64,000 nt of DNA, from the NCBI GenBank assembly GCA_965153455.1, contig OZ234497.1, positions 16,795,872-16,859,871 on the forward strand, read 5' to 3'. This stretch comes from Sphagnum compactum (Eukaryota > Bryophyta > Sphagnopsida > Sphagnales). This document shows, in pieces, positions 8,891 through 21,219 of the stretch. The first letter of the stretch is position 1. The number at the start of each line of letters is the position of its first letter. The position numbers were made by a program, and so were the translations under genes. Below the pieces are notes generated by a model. That model saw nothing but the letters and a program-made list of their open reading frames with translations, was not told the DNA's origin and did not search any database.

Positions 8891-11749
8891 AAATCAATCA
8901 ATTTAAGGACACTGCAGGGGACCTTGTAGGTTCCATCGTTGGAGAGCTTTGTCAGACCAATCATACGCTACGTGCTGAAAAAATAGTAATAGAGAAACTA
9001 AATTAGATTTCAATGCCATGGTCTGCCATCCTGAGCAAGCATACTTCTTGCATGCAGTAAAAGGCTCTCCATTGAGGTATGGTTGTAATGTGATACAAAG
9101 CTAGTGTCAAAACATTTTCTCAATATTAACTCAATATTAACAGGAATACCAATGGAATCCATAGAGGCTATACTTATTTATTATTTTTACAGATGTGTGA
9201 AAGCTCTCTTTTCTCTTTTCTGGTTGGGAGTCTTGTATGGTCATGATTCTCCAGGCCAACAGGAAGTGTTGTTCACCAACCATATATGTAAAAAATCTAA
9301 GGCATCTATGCACATTTTGCACACATCTCAGGCCTTTTTCTCTCATCTCTGTTTATGTCCATTTCAGCAAGTTAAGTGGGAGGGACTTCAAAAAGAACTT
9401 GCAGGGTTAGTCAGGTGGCTCTCCAGATTTTACTGGCCATTCTCGGTTCTCCTAAACTTTGTAGCAAATTTTGGTTTGGTGGGTAATACAAATATGCTTC
9501 TCAGCTGTGAAAGTCTAATAGATAAGAATCAGTGAAAAGTTCACAAACATTGATCCTTTTTGGTCCTTTTGGGAAAAGTATCTGGATATATGGATATTGA
9601 ATGATTTAAGGGTGTCACCATTTGGTTAAGCTATGCTCTTTCCGAGCAAAACCACCCCTCCCACCCTGCAAGCAACCTGAACAAAGTTCCTGGAATGGCC
9701 AGAAAATTTAATTTGGTAGAACTGACACAGTGAAGTCTGTATGGCCATGATTTGGAACATGCTCAGGTGCTGCATTGTTCAGTAACAAACTTCAAATGTT
9801 TTTATTTAATAGCTCAAGCAGTTTATTGAGGAGGTGGGTTTTTTTTTTCAGTTTTGTGGTTTCTACAGTTTCGTGATTTTTTTCATTTAAAAGAAAAATT
9901 AGTCGAATTCACACTAAAGAAATGAAAATTTCCAAATTTTCCCAAATTTTTTGTCACCAAGTGTTGGGAATGCAACACATAAAAATCGTGCTTATGGGTC
10001 TGTGAAAAGAGTATGGTGTGTACTTATACTTCCTAGTTGAGATCGTAAAGGAGATCCTAGTTGTCTGGTAATCAACATCCTAAATGAGAAAAAGGATGTC
10101 TAATTGAGATCTTAACCAAGATATAAATGTCCAGTAATTGATATCCTAAATGAGATCTTAGACAAAATCCAACATCCTAAATGAGCACAAGGAAGCATTT
10201 GTGACATCCAAGTTGTTGCCTCCGTCTATATAGGAGAGACCAAGGAAATGATGTAATTTTCATTTGGTCTCACATCTTGAAGACTCTTCACCAGGTATGA
10301 CTTTGTGAACTGTGAGTTCATTTTATTGAACCTCATGGAACATTTCCTATTTTATCTCTAGCTGGTTTTAAGTTTGAACTTGCCGTAAGGGGCAGAGCCA
10401 TTACTCACCCACTCGTGGCCAAAGAAAGAGGTCTTTGGGGGTTCTTGAGGAGGTTGGTTTGATTATTGTTGTAAGTAGTTTGGTTGTACCTATCTTGTTA
10501 TTATATATGCTCATGTGATTCTCCTTTTCTTTGCATGTCTGCCCCTTTCTTAGCAACTTTTGGGCTTTGACAATGCCACATCAACTAGTAAGAGCTTGTG
10601 CATTACCTATATTCTACACGGCCAACTTCAACACGTGTGTGTTGAATAATTATTTGATTATTCCGTGTGAAAATTGAAATGTTCCTAAATATTTCAAAAT
10701 ATTCTTTATTTTCCTTCCCAACATTTTGTTCTTTCTAAAAACTTTTTTTTGAGAAAACTTTTTCATTTTTACAAATATTATAAATAGTGTTGAAGCTGCC
10801 AATGTATGTTGGGTTTTTTTTTCCCCTAGGCTTCATTAGAGTTGTTTCCAGCTTGTTCAAAATTTGGATTACTATTTCAGCTTTTGTTCACTGGAATGTA
10901 CTTGTGAAGAAGGTTCAAAGGACCCTAGTACCTTGGCAGCTTCAACAGTAATTATGTTCTTTTTAGAAATGTCGAAATTTTCAAAACAATAAAAATAAAT
11001 TCCAAAGAACAGAATTATTGAAGGAAAATGAACAGCATTTTCCAATATGGAATATTTGAAGTAAAATAATTATTCAACACTGAAATGCTGAACTTGCTGT
11101 AGTACTAGGATATCTTAAGGTCTAGCAAACCTCAACCAATTGGAATTTGGTATTGTCATTGTTTAAGTTGGGTTATCTGGTAAGTTACATGTGTTTTTTA
11201 CTAGACGATTCCAAAAGCTTACTCGTTAGCCTAGATGTGCCATTATGGAATGTAGCAAAGTTATAGAAATGGCCATTTATTTCCACAAACTATATTTAGA
11301 AGATGTGAAAGCGTGCATGAGATATGGGGTGAAAATGTTCAAGTGGGCAATGAGACATGGGTTGCAATGGTGTATTGGTCATAAATAGCTTGATGCTGGT
11401 AAGGTTGATTGGTGCCAATTCATTTATGAAATGGATTCAAACTAATTGGGAACATGGCCAATCTTTTATACGTGAATGGCCATATAAATATGGTAATTTG
11501 TAAAGCTCTACATTGAGGGCATTATGGTTGTAAGGTTGAGGCTTTACCCTTTGTAAAAACCTATAAGTGTAATGTGCATCTCCCCATGGGCAGTGCTCAA
11601 AACTGAGCAAAAGTTCTGCCCCTCAACCAATCAAAGGCAAAGCATGAATGGGCTTTTACACATAGTCATTACCATCATCCAAACTAGAGATGGCTCTAGA
11701 TGGGAACCAAGACTTTGGGTATTGTGTTTTTGGCATGGATGCAGATATT

Positions 11750-12150
11750 GCTGGTTTTCACAATCATTAAATCTCTGTAGGTTGTGGTAGCAACCAATTT
11801 TCTTACCAGCAAAATTTAAAAGGACTTTTTTTGGGGGGCAGCCCTCTGGCCTCTGGAGGCTGTTATTTCAGGAATGCCCGAGCCTGAGGGTGTTACCCCA
11901 ATGTAAAATTCAATGCGTTTTTACTTTTTAAATTTGGTTTTTTGGTGGGTATCACGATAAATAAATAAATAAGAGTAAAACGTTACATGAGCATTTTGCT
12001 TTTCAAAATGCCCACTTGTGGACTCTGGTGGATAAGGCATCCTCCACTAACACTGTTGCAAATCACAGAGTGTTTTATGAATCATTAGAACTTTGCAGGT
12101 TGTGGTAGCAACCAGTGTTTTCTTACCAGCAAAATTAAAAGCAGAAAATT
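11750..12150 (+). repeat. Direct repeat about 60 bp, 325 bp apart
   Basis: AATCATTA, then GGTTGTGGTAGCAACCA and TTCTTACCAGCAAAATT, occurs near 11762-11818 and again near 12083-12140. The GGTTG...CAACC core can fold on itself. Confidence 0.75.
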
Positions 12151-12276
12151 CAAAAAAATGGTTTTTGGGGTTTTTGATTGGCATGCTTCGAGAAAAAAGA
12201 AGAAGAAATAGACAGATTTCTTTATTAGGTCACAGTAGGTAACCAAGAATACAGAAGGATGATTAAATGTTACTAC

Positions 12277-12335
12277 ATTTATATCTCATTTATAGCCAAA
12301 TTTGGCTAAATTTTCTTTGTGTGGATGATTGGCTA
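12277..12335 (-). repeat. Dispersed repeat family R1, copy 2 (short)
   Basis: Contains ATCTCATTTATAGCCAAATTTGGCTA and a GATGATT block in the same relation as copy 1. Only the core is recognisable. Confidence 0.4.
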
Positions 12336-15300
12336 AATTACATGCTGTATTTGTATGTAGAATCTGCAGTTTCATCAGATTCTCAGTACAATTGAATTAA
12401 AAATGCATGATTTTGTATGCATAAAAAGTTGGGATTAGCAGATTGCAATTTGCAGATTTTCCCTTGTGGGCTGAAAAGGCTTTGATGCTATATATCCCAA
12501 ATCAAATAGTGGAAGCTGTACAATTTATGGGGGCACCCATAATACTGGAATAGCATAATGGGTATGGGGCCTACTCAATATCATTCATAGTGGGGTTTGT
12601 GGTAGAGTCCAAAAACTAGTTTTGTTTTGTTTTAAACATAAATTTTTGGAGGCCTTGGGGCTATAAGAAATGCTTTAGCCTAACGGTCTATACTCTACAA
12701 GAGAATGGGCAGGGTTTGGCTGATTCTGGCTCCTAGCAAGCTTGTGGCTGAGCTCTAGAATGGGCACCCATGCTGTGCAACCAATTCCACATGAGATTAG
12801 TTCTCTCTTTCCTTATTACCCGTAGTTGTCTTAATTTGTGGTTAAACAAGTATTATAGTTAATTCTATGCATTTTAGCTCTCTCCAAACTAGGTGGCCTG
12901 AAATTTTTGGGAGTTGAAACTTGGAACCCATTTAAACCCTCAATAGCATTTTGGCCACCCCAAAGGTAGCCCCTCTAGGTGCACATACATATAATGCATC
13001 CATCTCAGTTGGATGCACTTCATACATTGAGTCCTAAGCAAAGATATAGCCCTAGGTTAAATCTACTTACACCCAAAAGTTGCATATCAATTTGCAGTAA
13101 AAATCTGGCTTTAGAATATGATTATCGGAGGTTTTTGAGCCCCCAAAAGCATAAAGGACGTGTGTGAGTCGTCTCAATGGTAAGTCATTGAGTTAAGAAA
13201 TATTTGTACAACTCCTAAAGCCCAAAAGAATTGATACTTGTGTCTACAAACTTATAACTTCAGCTCCTGGTGGAGGGTAAAGGTGATTGAAATTTTGCTT
13301 GGCTGGAATATTAATAAATTCTTTGAATTTTGCTGAGGAGGTGAAAGGGCAGTTGGCATGGTGACATTGGTTGCAATATAATTGGTGATGTTGGCCCCAT
13401 GATTGGGCCTAACATTGATGAGCTAAAAATCCCAACCTGGGTTAGGAAAACAACATGATACAATGTGACACACAGTTGCTGAAGGTTGAACATGAGAAGT
13501 CAAGGAAATTTAGTAAGGCCTACCTAAAGGAATACAAAATGTACCATGGAATGGGCCCTGCAGGGCCTGTTCCACCTAGGAACGCAGTGAACTGGGTAGG
13601 GTGAGCTGTTGGTTCTGTTAGGTGGTAATGGGTTCTACCAGGGCCGGTTCCACATCCTAACTGTTTAAAATTTCAGATGTATATTGCTATTGTTGATTCA
13701 TTAAAATTAACTTTGACAGCAAAACAAGTGGAGCCAACAGGTAGCTACCTTTTCTGCCAAGGAAAAATGTTTCAATAGTGCATAAATTTGATGTTGCCTT
13801 TTATGTTATAAAAATTGATTATTGCCCTAAAATAATAGATATGCATGTATGATTTTAGGTTTTAACAAGCATGCATGGGGCAAACATAGTTAGTTTATAA
13901 AGTTGGGTGGGAGTACAATGGGGTTTATAGATGAAAATTTGGGGAGAACAAAGGGGTTAAAGTTTTTTTTTTCCTTCTCTCACAAGTTTGTTTTTTATTA
14001 TGAGGTTTCAATACGTATAAAGAGTGGATAATTCAATTAGATTGAAATAATTACAAGTTGTAAGTGGAGCTTTAAGAAAAGGGGACAAGGGTTTAGGATT
14101 TTATTTTTTATTTTTTTTCAAAATGTTTTTTTTGGGTGAGGAGAGGAGGATGGGGTTCCACCCCTTTCCAAAGGAGGATTTTTTTAATGGGTTGGGATAG
14201 GTGAAAGTTTTTGGGATGGGGACTAACCAAAGAGTTGTTTCTTGGGTGGCATGAGAGGGAGAAGTTTGGTTGTTTCTTGAGGCAGGAAGGTGGGATTTTT
14301 TTAATTTTCCAAAGAATTATTTTTTTGGTGATGTGGGATGAAGTGTTTGGAGAAAGTGGATGGGTTTTTTTTTTGTCCTTTTTTCTTTTGTGATATGGTG
14401 ACTTAATGAAGACTTTTTTTCAAGAAAATATTTTATAAAACCTAACATCTTTATTTGGGGAATGGAAAAATTTCAACACAAAAATTTAATATTAAAAACT
14501 TAATTGAAAGGACAAAAAATATTTTGTTTAAAATTGAACACTTAATACATTTAACCAAAAAAGGAAAAAAATCAATTTTGGCTTTTCTGTGTGTCTAAAT
14601 TTTTTTATGTGCATGATAAAAAGTTGATGTTTAACAAATAATAATAATATATTTGAATGAAATGAAAATAATGGTTAAATAGTGAAAAAATATTAAGGTT
14701 TATGTATTAATATCTTTCAAATCTAAGTTGAGATATTTAAAGTTTGAATGTAAACATGAAATGCATAATTCAAATTCATAAGATGCTAAAGGTATTGATG
14801 TCTTGTTCATTAATAAACCATAATCTAACTACCAAACCATAGCTCATCAATATCCATAATTAATGGTAGACATCTACCATAATCAAAATTATTGAAAATC
14901 AATAACTAAAATTTATTAGATGTCAAGGGTATTGATGTCTTGTTCATTATTAGACTATAATTTAACTGCCAAACCATGGATACGATCTTTTATTGTTAAG
15001 TTAAAATCAACCATAATCAAAATTACTTAAAGTTAATATAAAGTAAAAAAAGGTTTACGGTTAGCTTTAGAATTAAGTTTAAGGTTTAAATTAGGTCTTT
15101 TGTCCCATATAAAGATAACATTGTATGTTTGTTATCTTTTTTTTTCAAGCAAAAACAATGTGTTTAATTTAAGCTTTCATCATTCGTTGATTGTTTTCTT
15201 TCTTTCTTTACAAGTTTATGTTTCTGCAAGTGCATGTTTTGTCATGTGCTTTTGTAACTTTTTGTTTTGCCAACTGCTACTTCATTTGTTTGTTGTCAAA

Positions 15301-15337
15301 TTCATTTTGGTAAATTCTTCTTTCTTTTTTTTACACA

Positions 15338-16131
15338 ATGGCTACTATTCCAGTGAAGGAAGTTAGATTAATTATTGGAGTGGATGATTTGGATTTCAGA
15401 ATTAGAAATGTTACATTTGAAGCAAAGGTGTTCAATAGGTATGGCACCTTTGATCAAATTGCAAATAGAAGCATGGAAGATCTAGGCTATGCATATTTGC
15501 ATTGTGATTTGTTAGAAAGGTAGCTCTAACCACAATCACTTTAAAGGTGAAAGCGCCTTATATAGAAATGCATGAGTAACATTTGCAAAAATACATGTTT
15601 GCAAAGGTGGAAATTTTTTGCATTGAATCAAAGTCTAAAAGAAGTTTTGAGAAGGATGACATGCATGTTATCATCACAATTGAGTTGATAATCATTGTGT
15701 CACTAATTCCTGCATTCCAACCTAAGTTACTTCCCATGTTTTTTCACATGGATTCCATCAGAGAATTCAAAAGTTATATTTAGAATTGGAGGTCTACTAC
15801 CATTGTTATCATCGTCATTGGTGTAAAAAGAGTAGGGGATAGCAAAGGTGAGTAGCAATTATTGATTGCAGATGAAAAAAGTGAATTTGACCAAGACATT
15901 TTTGTTCTTGGTAACAATTTTAGAACAAAATATGAACAACTTTTTGAAGCATAAAATGGAGGCCATTGTGTAATGGTTTTAATCAAGAATGTGACAACAA
16001 CAACAAAAGGAGATTGATATTTGAAAGCACAACATTACGCAATTTTAACAAAGGTTGTTGACAAAACTACTCAAACTCACTTTCTGCAATTCCACAACAA
16101 ATTATCAAGTTTTCAATTTGCATTCAAAGAG
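15338..16131 (+). pseudogene. Decayed unrecognised protein, possibly Helitron-associated OB-fold (RPA-like)
   Basis: An ATG follows a pyrimidine-rich leader and opens MATIPVKEVRLIIGVDDLDF...; one frame change near 15521 leads into a second frame that reads as protein for another 600 bases (LTTITLKVKAPYIEMHE, later NNFRTKYEQLFEA and QTHFLQFHNKLSSFQFAF) despite stops TAA, TAG, TAG, TAA and TGA. The segment ends at AAAGAG followed by GTAAAT, a plausible splice donor. The composition suggests a beta-rich single-strand-binding fold and plant Helitrons often carry RPA-like proteins, but I do not recognise a diagnostic motif; the RPA label is a guess. The Helentron OTU/endonuclease remnant follows on the same strand 2.2 kb downstream. 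Confidence 0.45.
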
Positions 16132-16319
16132 GTAAATTCCTTTCCTTCACATCATTTTTTTTTCCAAATTTACACATAAAACATCAAACAAAAGTTAATG
16201 TTCATTTCATGATCAACTATATTAGAAAAAATAATGAAAAATACAAAAATAATGTAATGAAAAAAAAAATTCAAAATGTTCTTTTTGAGCATCAAAGAAA
16301 ATTGGGTATTCACTTAATT

Positions 16320-16735
16320 TTCTGAAGTGGTCCATCAGGTGGTCCTTGGCAATCCAAGATGCAAAGCACTTAGTGGTAGCTTGTTTATAGTCGCCCTTAT
16401 AGTCCAAGATCAAGACCACCTGGTGGCCACTAGGTTGTTATGTTTTTCTTTTTTCTTTTTTTTTGGGAGACCTAATGGCCACTAGGTCATCCCTTGTAAT
16501 CCAACATCGAACGATCTAGTGGCCACTAAGTCTCCAATCGAAAGGTCATTTTTTTTTTCACTTGGAGACCTAATGGCCACCAACTTGTCCCTTGTAGTGC
16601 AATGTCGAACGATCTGGTGGCCACTAGGTCGTCCCTCATAGTTTAACTTGGAACAACCTAATGGCCACCAAGTCTCCAAGTGGAAAAAAAAATTAAAAAA
16701 TCGACATGGTGGCCACCAAGTTGTCCTTCGTAGTA
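16320..16735. repeat. Minisatellite with palindromic TGGCCA cores
   Basis: About seven degenerate units of 40-60 bases, each centred on a near-palindrome such as CCTAATGGCCACTAGG or GGTGGCCACC, joined by GTCCCTTGTAGT-like linkers. It is locally richer in GC than its surroundings. Confidence 0.85.
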
Positions 16736-17799
16736 AAAGACCCAAATCTAATGTAAAATAAAACAAAAGAAACCATTTGATTCTTTCTTCTTTGATGAAA
16801 GGCGAACCGGGCAACCACATAATTTTCTCTACTAAAATGACCTATAAAAAATAAAATTACATTGAGATGACTTTTCTTTATTAAATTTATCTAAAAAATA
16901 AAATTCCATGTTCTATTCCATACTAGACATAGAATACAATGTTGTTACTAAGAATGAAAAAGTTGTATTTATATAGTCTAGTGGAATTCCTTTTTAGGTA
17001 AAGAATATGACATAAAAAGTTTGGACTGTGTTTGTACAAAGAACATGTTGGAATTTTAATATGGTAAATAGACAAGTATCTGAAAACCTTTGTAAATAAA
17101 GTTTTATAATTTTTTTCACATTGGTCAATATCCTTTGAACATTCAAAAGATTTTGTAACCCCTTTCTTGGTGCATGTAATGTCATAAAACTCACTGGAAT
17201 TGATTTAAAAACAAGCAAGATATGGTGTATGGAAGTGAAAGAGGTGAAAATGTAAGGTTTTAAGGATAAAAAACCAATTTTATTTTAAAGCTTAAGATAT
17301 ATATATGTTGGTCTAATGTTTTTGCACTTCAAAAACCATTTGTAAAGCTTTAAATTTCACACCCATAGCTTTTTAAATCACTTAAAATGAATAACAAACA
17401 AAATATATATATGGTTTGAAAGAAGGGGCTATAATGGTTTTTTTCATGCTTGAATGACCTTTTCTTCTTGATATTTCTTTGTTGTTATTGATTTTTTATC
17501 TTATTTTTTTGTCTTTTATTTAGGTATTAATTTTTTAATTTATTATGTTGAGTCAAAATCAATTTCTAAACAAAAACCCTCTTAGACATTAAGGTTGTTG
17601 ATAGTTTTTATATGACCTTTCTATAGTTACCTTTAGTATATGATAAACTATATATGTGAAAACTCCTTATATCAAAATTTTGGTTTAAATAGCCCATATT
17701 ATATAATCATTTCATAGTTTTTTCTAGAGGAAAATGAAAGTCCTCATACATTAATTTTCATCAAGTGCCAAAAATAATTTTAAATGTAACATTTTGTAT

Positions 17800-18260
17800 G
17801 TGAAACAATTTTTTAATGAAAATAGTTTTTCAATGAAAGTAATGTTTTCAATGCAAGTAGTTTTTCAATGGAATTTTTTTTTTCAATGAAACCAATTTTC
17901 CAATGAAAGCAATTTTTCAATGTAAACAATTTTTTCAATGAAAGCAATTGTTATCATGAAAACAATTTTTCAATGTAAGCAATTTTTCAATGAAAACAGT
18001 TTTTTTCATGAAAGTTGTTTTTCAATGTAAACAATTTTCAATGCAAATGATTTTCCAATATAAGTAACTTTTCAATGCAAATAATTTTTCAATGTAAGCA
18101 GTTTTCAATGAAAACAATTTTTCAATACATGCAAGTTTTTAATACAAATATTTTTTTATTTAATTTGTTTTTTCAATGCTAGTAACTTTTCAACTCAAAC
18201 AAGTTTTCCATCTAAATAACTTTCCAATATAAAGAATTTTTAAATGCAAGGAATTTTTCA
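17800..18260. repeat. Degenerate minisatellite, unit about 17 bp
   Basis: Some 25 imperfect units resembling CAATTTTTCAATGAAAG run without a break and end about 100 bases before the OTU-like frame. Confidence 0.9.
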
Positions 18261-18363
18261 AAAAAAAATTAAAAAAAATAATCTTGAATGAATCATCGAT
18301 TTTATCTTTTTTAAATGTGTTTATGTGGGAACCATGTTTTTGTTTATATAGATATCCATTAAA

Positions 18364-18609
18364 TTGAAGTTAATAATAATGAAAACACCTTCATTAAATC
18401 TTGTTGATTCATCATTTGAACATGTATTGCATTCATATGGCCTTCATGTAGTTTCAACATACAAATATGAAATAGGCAATTGTCTTTTTGATTTTATAAC
18501 TTATTTATTGGATAATCATTTATCATTTCTTGAATTGAGGCAAAATAACATGGCATATATATTGTATGTGTGTATAGAGTTCATTTGTGTTCAATTTCTA
18601 TATTCTTAA
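18364..18609 (+). pseudogene. OTU-like cysteine peptidase fragment of a Helentron
   Basis: An 81-residue frame contains YGLHVVSTYKYEIGNCLFDF followed by ITYLLDNHLSFLELRQNNMAYI. This matches the OTU peptidase start, where the nucleophilic cysteine sits in D-G-N-C-L-F followed by a helix and LR-x-x; here the aspartate position reads I, so activity is doubtful. OTU modules attached to a helicase and an endonuclease are known from Helentrons (Helitron2-type rolling-circle transposons). The rest of the OTU domain is missing, and the endonuclease fragment follows within 25 bases on the same strand. Confidence 0.7.
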
Positions 18610-18629
18610 ACAATCTTCAAATTGTAATT

Positions 18630-18952
18630 CAACAATCTCCTAAACATGGTCCAACCATCATTATGGGAGATTTTTATGTTAACATTTTGAAAGACAATAA
18701 CCAACCAATGAACAAACAAGAACTATTTATTTAATGGATAAATTCCAATTAAAATCATAATTTAGTAAAAACACCACAAAAGTTGGATCTCAATTAGATC
18801 ATATATGGGCAAATGTCCTTGGAAATGAATGCAAATTTGATGTAATTAGAACATATTGGTCAGATTTTCACAAACCAATTTATATTGCATTCAAATTACC
18901 AAACACACTTCCAATGTATAACAAAAAACCATTAATGTCTCCATTTATTTAA
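18630..18952 (+). pseudogene. Endonuclease (EEP fold) C-terminus of Helentron, frameshifted
   Basis: The frame starting PKHGPTIIMGDFYVNILKDN carries the GDF-N block of exonuclease-endonuclease-phosphatase enzymes (at 18666-18674, with Y for N). After one frame change near 18733 it continues MDKFQLKS, then TKVGSQLDHIWANVLGNEC and YWSDFHKPIYIAFKLP, that is the S-x-L-D-H-I-W block and the final D-x-H-K-P block of the endonuclease domain at the C-terminus of Helentron RepHel proteins. One in-frame TAA interrupts it. It ends with TAA at 18950-18952. No Rep HUH motif or helicase was found between 16.1 and 18.3 kb, so the element is a deleted remnant. Confidence 0.78.
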
Positions 18953-21219
18953 AGTGTAGCGTTTGTGAAAATATGCATGTAAATGTTGCATTTCCACCTA
19001 ATTCATTACTCCCAAAATGTTGGCACCTTGTGGCTTGAATTTACATTTTTACATTTTTTTTCATGGACCATGTGCAAAACAAAATCAAAATATCAATACC
19101 AAAACAAAACAAAAATTGAACGATTGTTCTATCCACACGTACACCCATCAAACATCATAACAACACACTTTTAATGGAAAACCTAAACCCAAAATACGAC
19201 AAAAACAAATATAAGAAATGTCAAATTCTCAAACTTCAAAATGAAAATGAAACCAAAAATAAAAATCTTTCCATGTAAATTATATCCATTCAATATTGAT
19301 GTTTATTTCAAACATTGAAATACCTCATGCACATTGCTAAAAATTGTCTATGTTATCCAAGTTCGAAAAACTTGGATTTTCTTAAACAATATAAGTATTT
19401 ACAACTTTATATTCATTTGTATGGTTAAAGAAAAGACAATGGAACTATGGTTTCAATTTCTAAACATGTACAATGAATTCTAAGATGGTTAGAAAACTTT
19501 AGTTTTTAGTACAAATGTGAAAAAAAAATTTATGATCTTTCATAAAGCCAACAAACTTTCATCCAATATAACCTGAGTTCATAGTAGAACATTAAATGTG
19601 ATACCTTATTTTCAGGACAGAGCCTCTCGTGGCAGAGCCGGTTGTTGATTACCATGTAGTGTGTTGAACAACCACATGATGAATACAAGGGAACCATGCC
19701 ATGACATGGGCGATTTTACAAGCCCCCATTTGTGCTTTGGTTTTGGGTGCTGTCTCTTTGTTGGACATTGGTCCTTTTTCTATTTCCTCCTTGACACTTG
19801 CTGGAAATGAAAACACTCACTAGGAGGCAAAGTTTGGATGCACATCAAAATAAAATCACGCACCAGTTGCAAACACAGAATAAAGGAACACAAAAAGCTC
19901 TCCCTCCAAGCAAAAACATGATGAAGCTCAAAACATAGAAAATACGATTCTACAATGTACATTACCTTGAAGAAAACAATCACAATGTGATGATTGGAGT
20001 GAGAGCTTTATTTTGGGCAGGAATTAGCACAAGGAACTTCTGGTGCCTAAAGCATCTATTGCAGTTGTAGGGACATATTAGAAAACACTAGAATACAATC
20101 CACTGATGCTGCTGCAGAGTGAAGGTAGCACAAGATGATGGGTCAGATGGAAAGACCTTACAGCACTGAGTTGATGAGTCGAGATTGATATCCAGACAAA
20201 TTGCAAACAAATCGAATGGCACTCCAATATACACAAAGGGGGAAAAGAGTATAGCAGTGCAAGTGAGACTCAGAAATCAGAGAATGTGGGAGTGGATCAA
20301 GAAAGAAAATGGGCTGAAAGGAATCTCTATCTGGTGCCTGATAATCGAAACTCTCAAAGACAAATGTGAAGAGTGCCAAGGAGAACACAGACACAAGCTC
20401 ACACAAAAACAAGCATAAAATAGCTAACTAAGATCTCAACCAACTATGTGCAAAATGTGTATTCCACATTAAAGCATATAATCAATGACACATGCTGGCC
20501 AAGCTTCAACAATAGTAAATAGCCTGAATATAAACACCCATTATGTGAATCTGTTTTGAAACATTTTTATTTGGCAAAATGTCATCCTCTAAACACAAAA
20601 AAGCTCTCACTCAGAAAATCTGCTGACTCCAAAACACAAGGCTTGTCTAACTTTGTGCACTCCTCCAATGTAATTCTTCTGTTTGCATTCAATTGTCTGA
20701 ATTTTGGCTTTTTCTAATGTTGGGTTTCCATCATCAACTGCTAAGAGCTCAGCTCTCAGACACCATGATGTCCGGAGTGAGTGAGTTGTGAAATAGAAGC
20801 CTTGGATGAACATTATTAACCCTAAACAAAAATCATTTGTGCCAAATTTTCAGTGAAAGAAAGTAGAGCAACCAGGCTTGTTGTTTGGAAGCTTGAAATC
20901 ATGAGATAAAGAGAGAGAGAACTTGTTGAGATCTTTTTGAATAATGCTCTTGGAATTGCAAATCTGATGGGTACACATCACACATCTCCTTCTTCTGATG
21001 ATGATGATTCTGAGATTGTGAGAGAGACTTGACAACAAGTGAGGATCCATTCTGTACAGCAATGCAGCAGAGATGGTAAAACTCTGGAATGTATGAGGAG
21101 GAGAGACAATTGAGCTTGAAAGCTCAAAAGAGAGAGGGTTGCTGCTTTGACCTCTTTTGGCTTTGAGCATGGCTCTAAAGAAGAAGAAGAAGAAGAAGGG
21201 AATGGTAGAGTGGAATTGC
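18953..21219. other. AT-rich spacer and 3' flank of RhoGDI copy 2
   Basis: No supported gene. A (GAA)n run (about 21179-21198) lies just downstream of the RhoGDI copy 2 stop, in the probable 3' UTR. Confidence 0.6.

Larger units (their letters stand above)
8303..15337. other. AT-rich spacer without recognisable genes
   Basis: Apart from two dispersed-repeat copies (8811-8890 and 12277-12335) and a local direct repeat (11750-12150), I see only short open frames without family motifs. The frame at 9104-9535 (143 codons) shows no domain. Between 13.9 and 15.1 kb the sequence is rich in T runs and G-rich patches and looks non-coding. Confidence 0.6.

Noticed and set aside
9104-9535. 143-codon plus-strand frame as a gene.
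   Set aside because: No domain, AT-rich composition typical of the spacer and no splice or promoter support.
19980-20815. A miniature LTR element between two TGATG..GGAGTGAG motifs with a PBS-like TGGTGTCTGAGAGC.
   Set aside because: The repeats match over too few bases, the PBS differs from the standard one and no purine tract was found.
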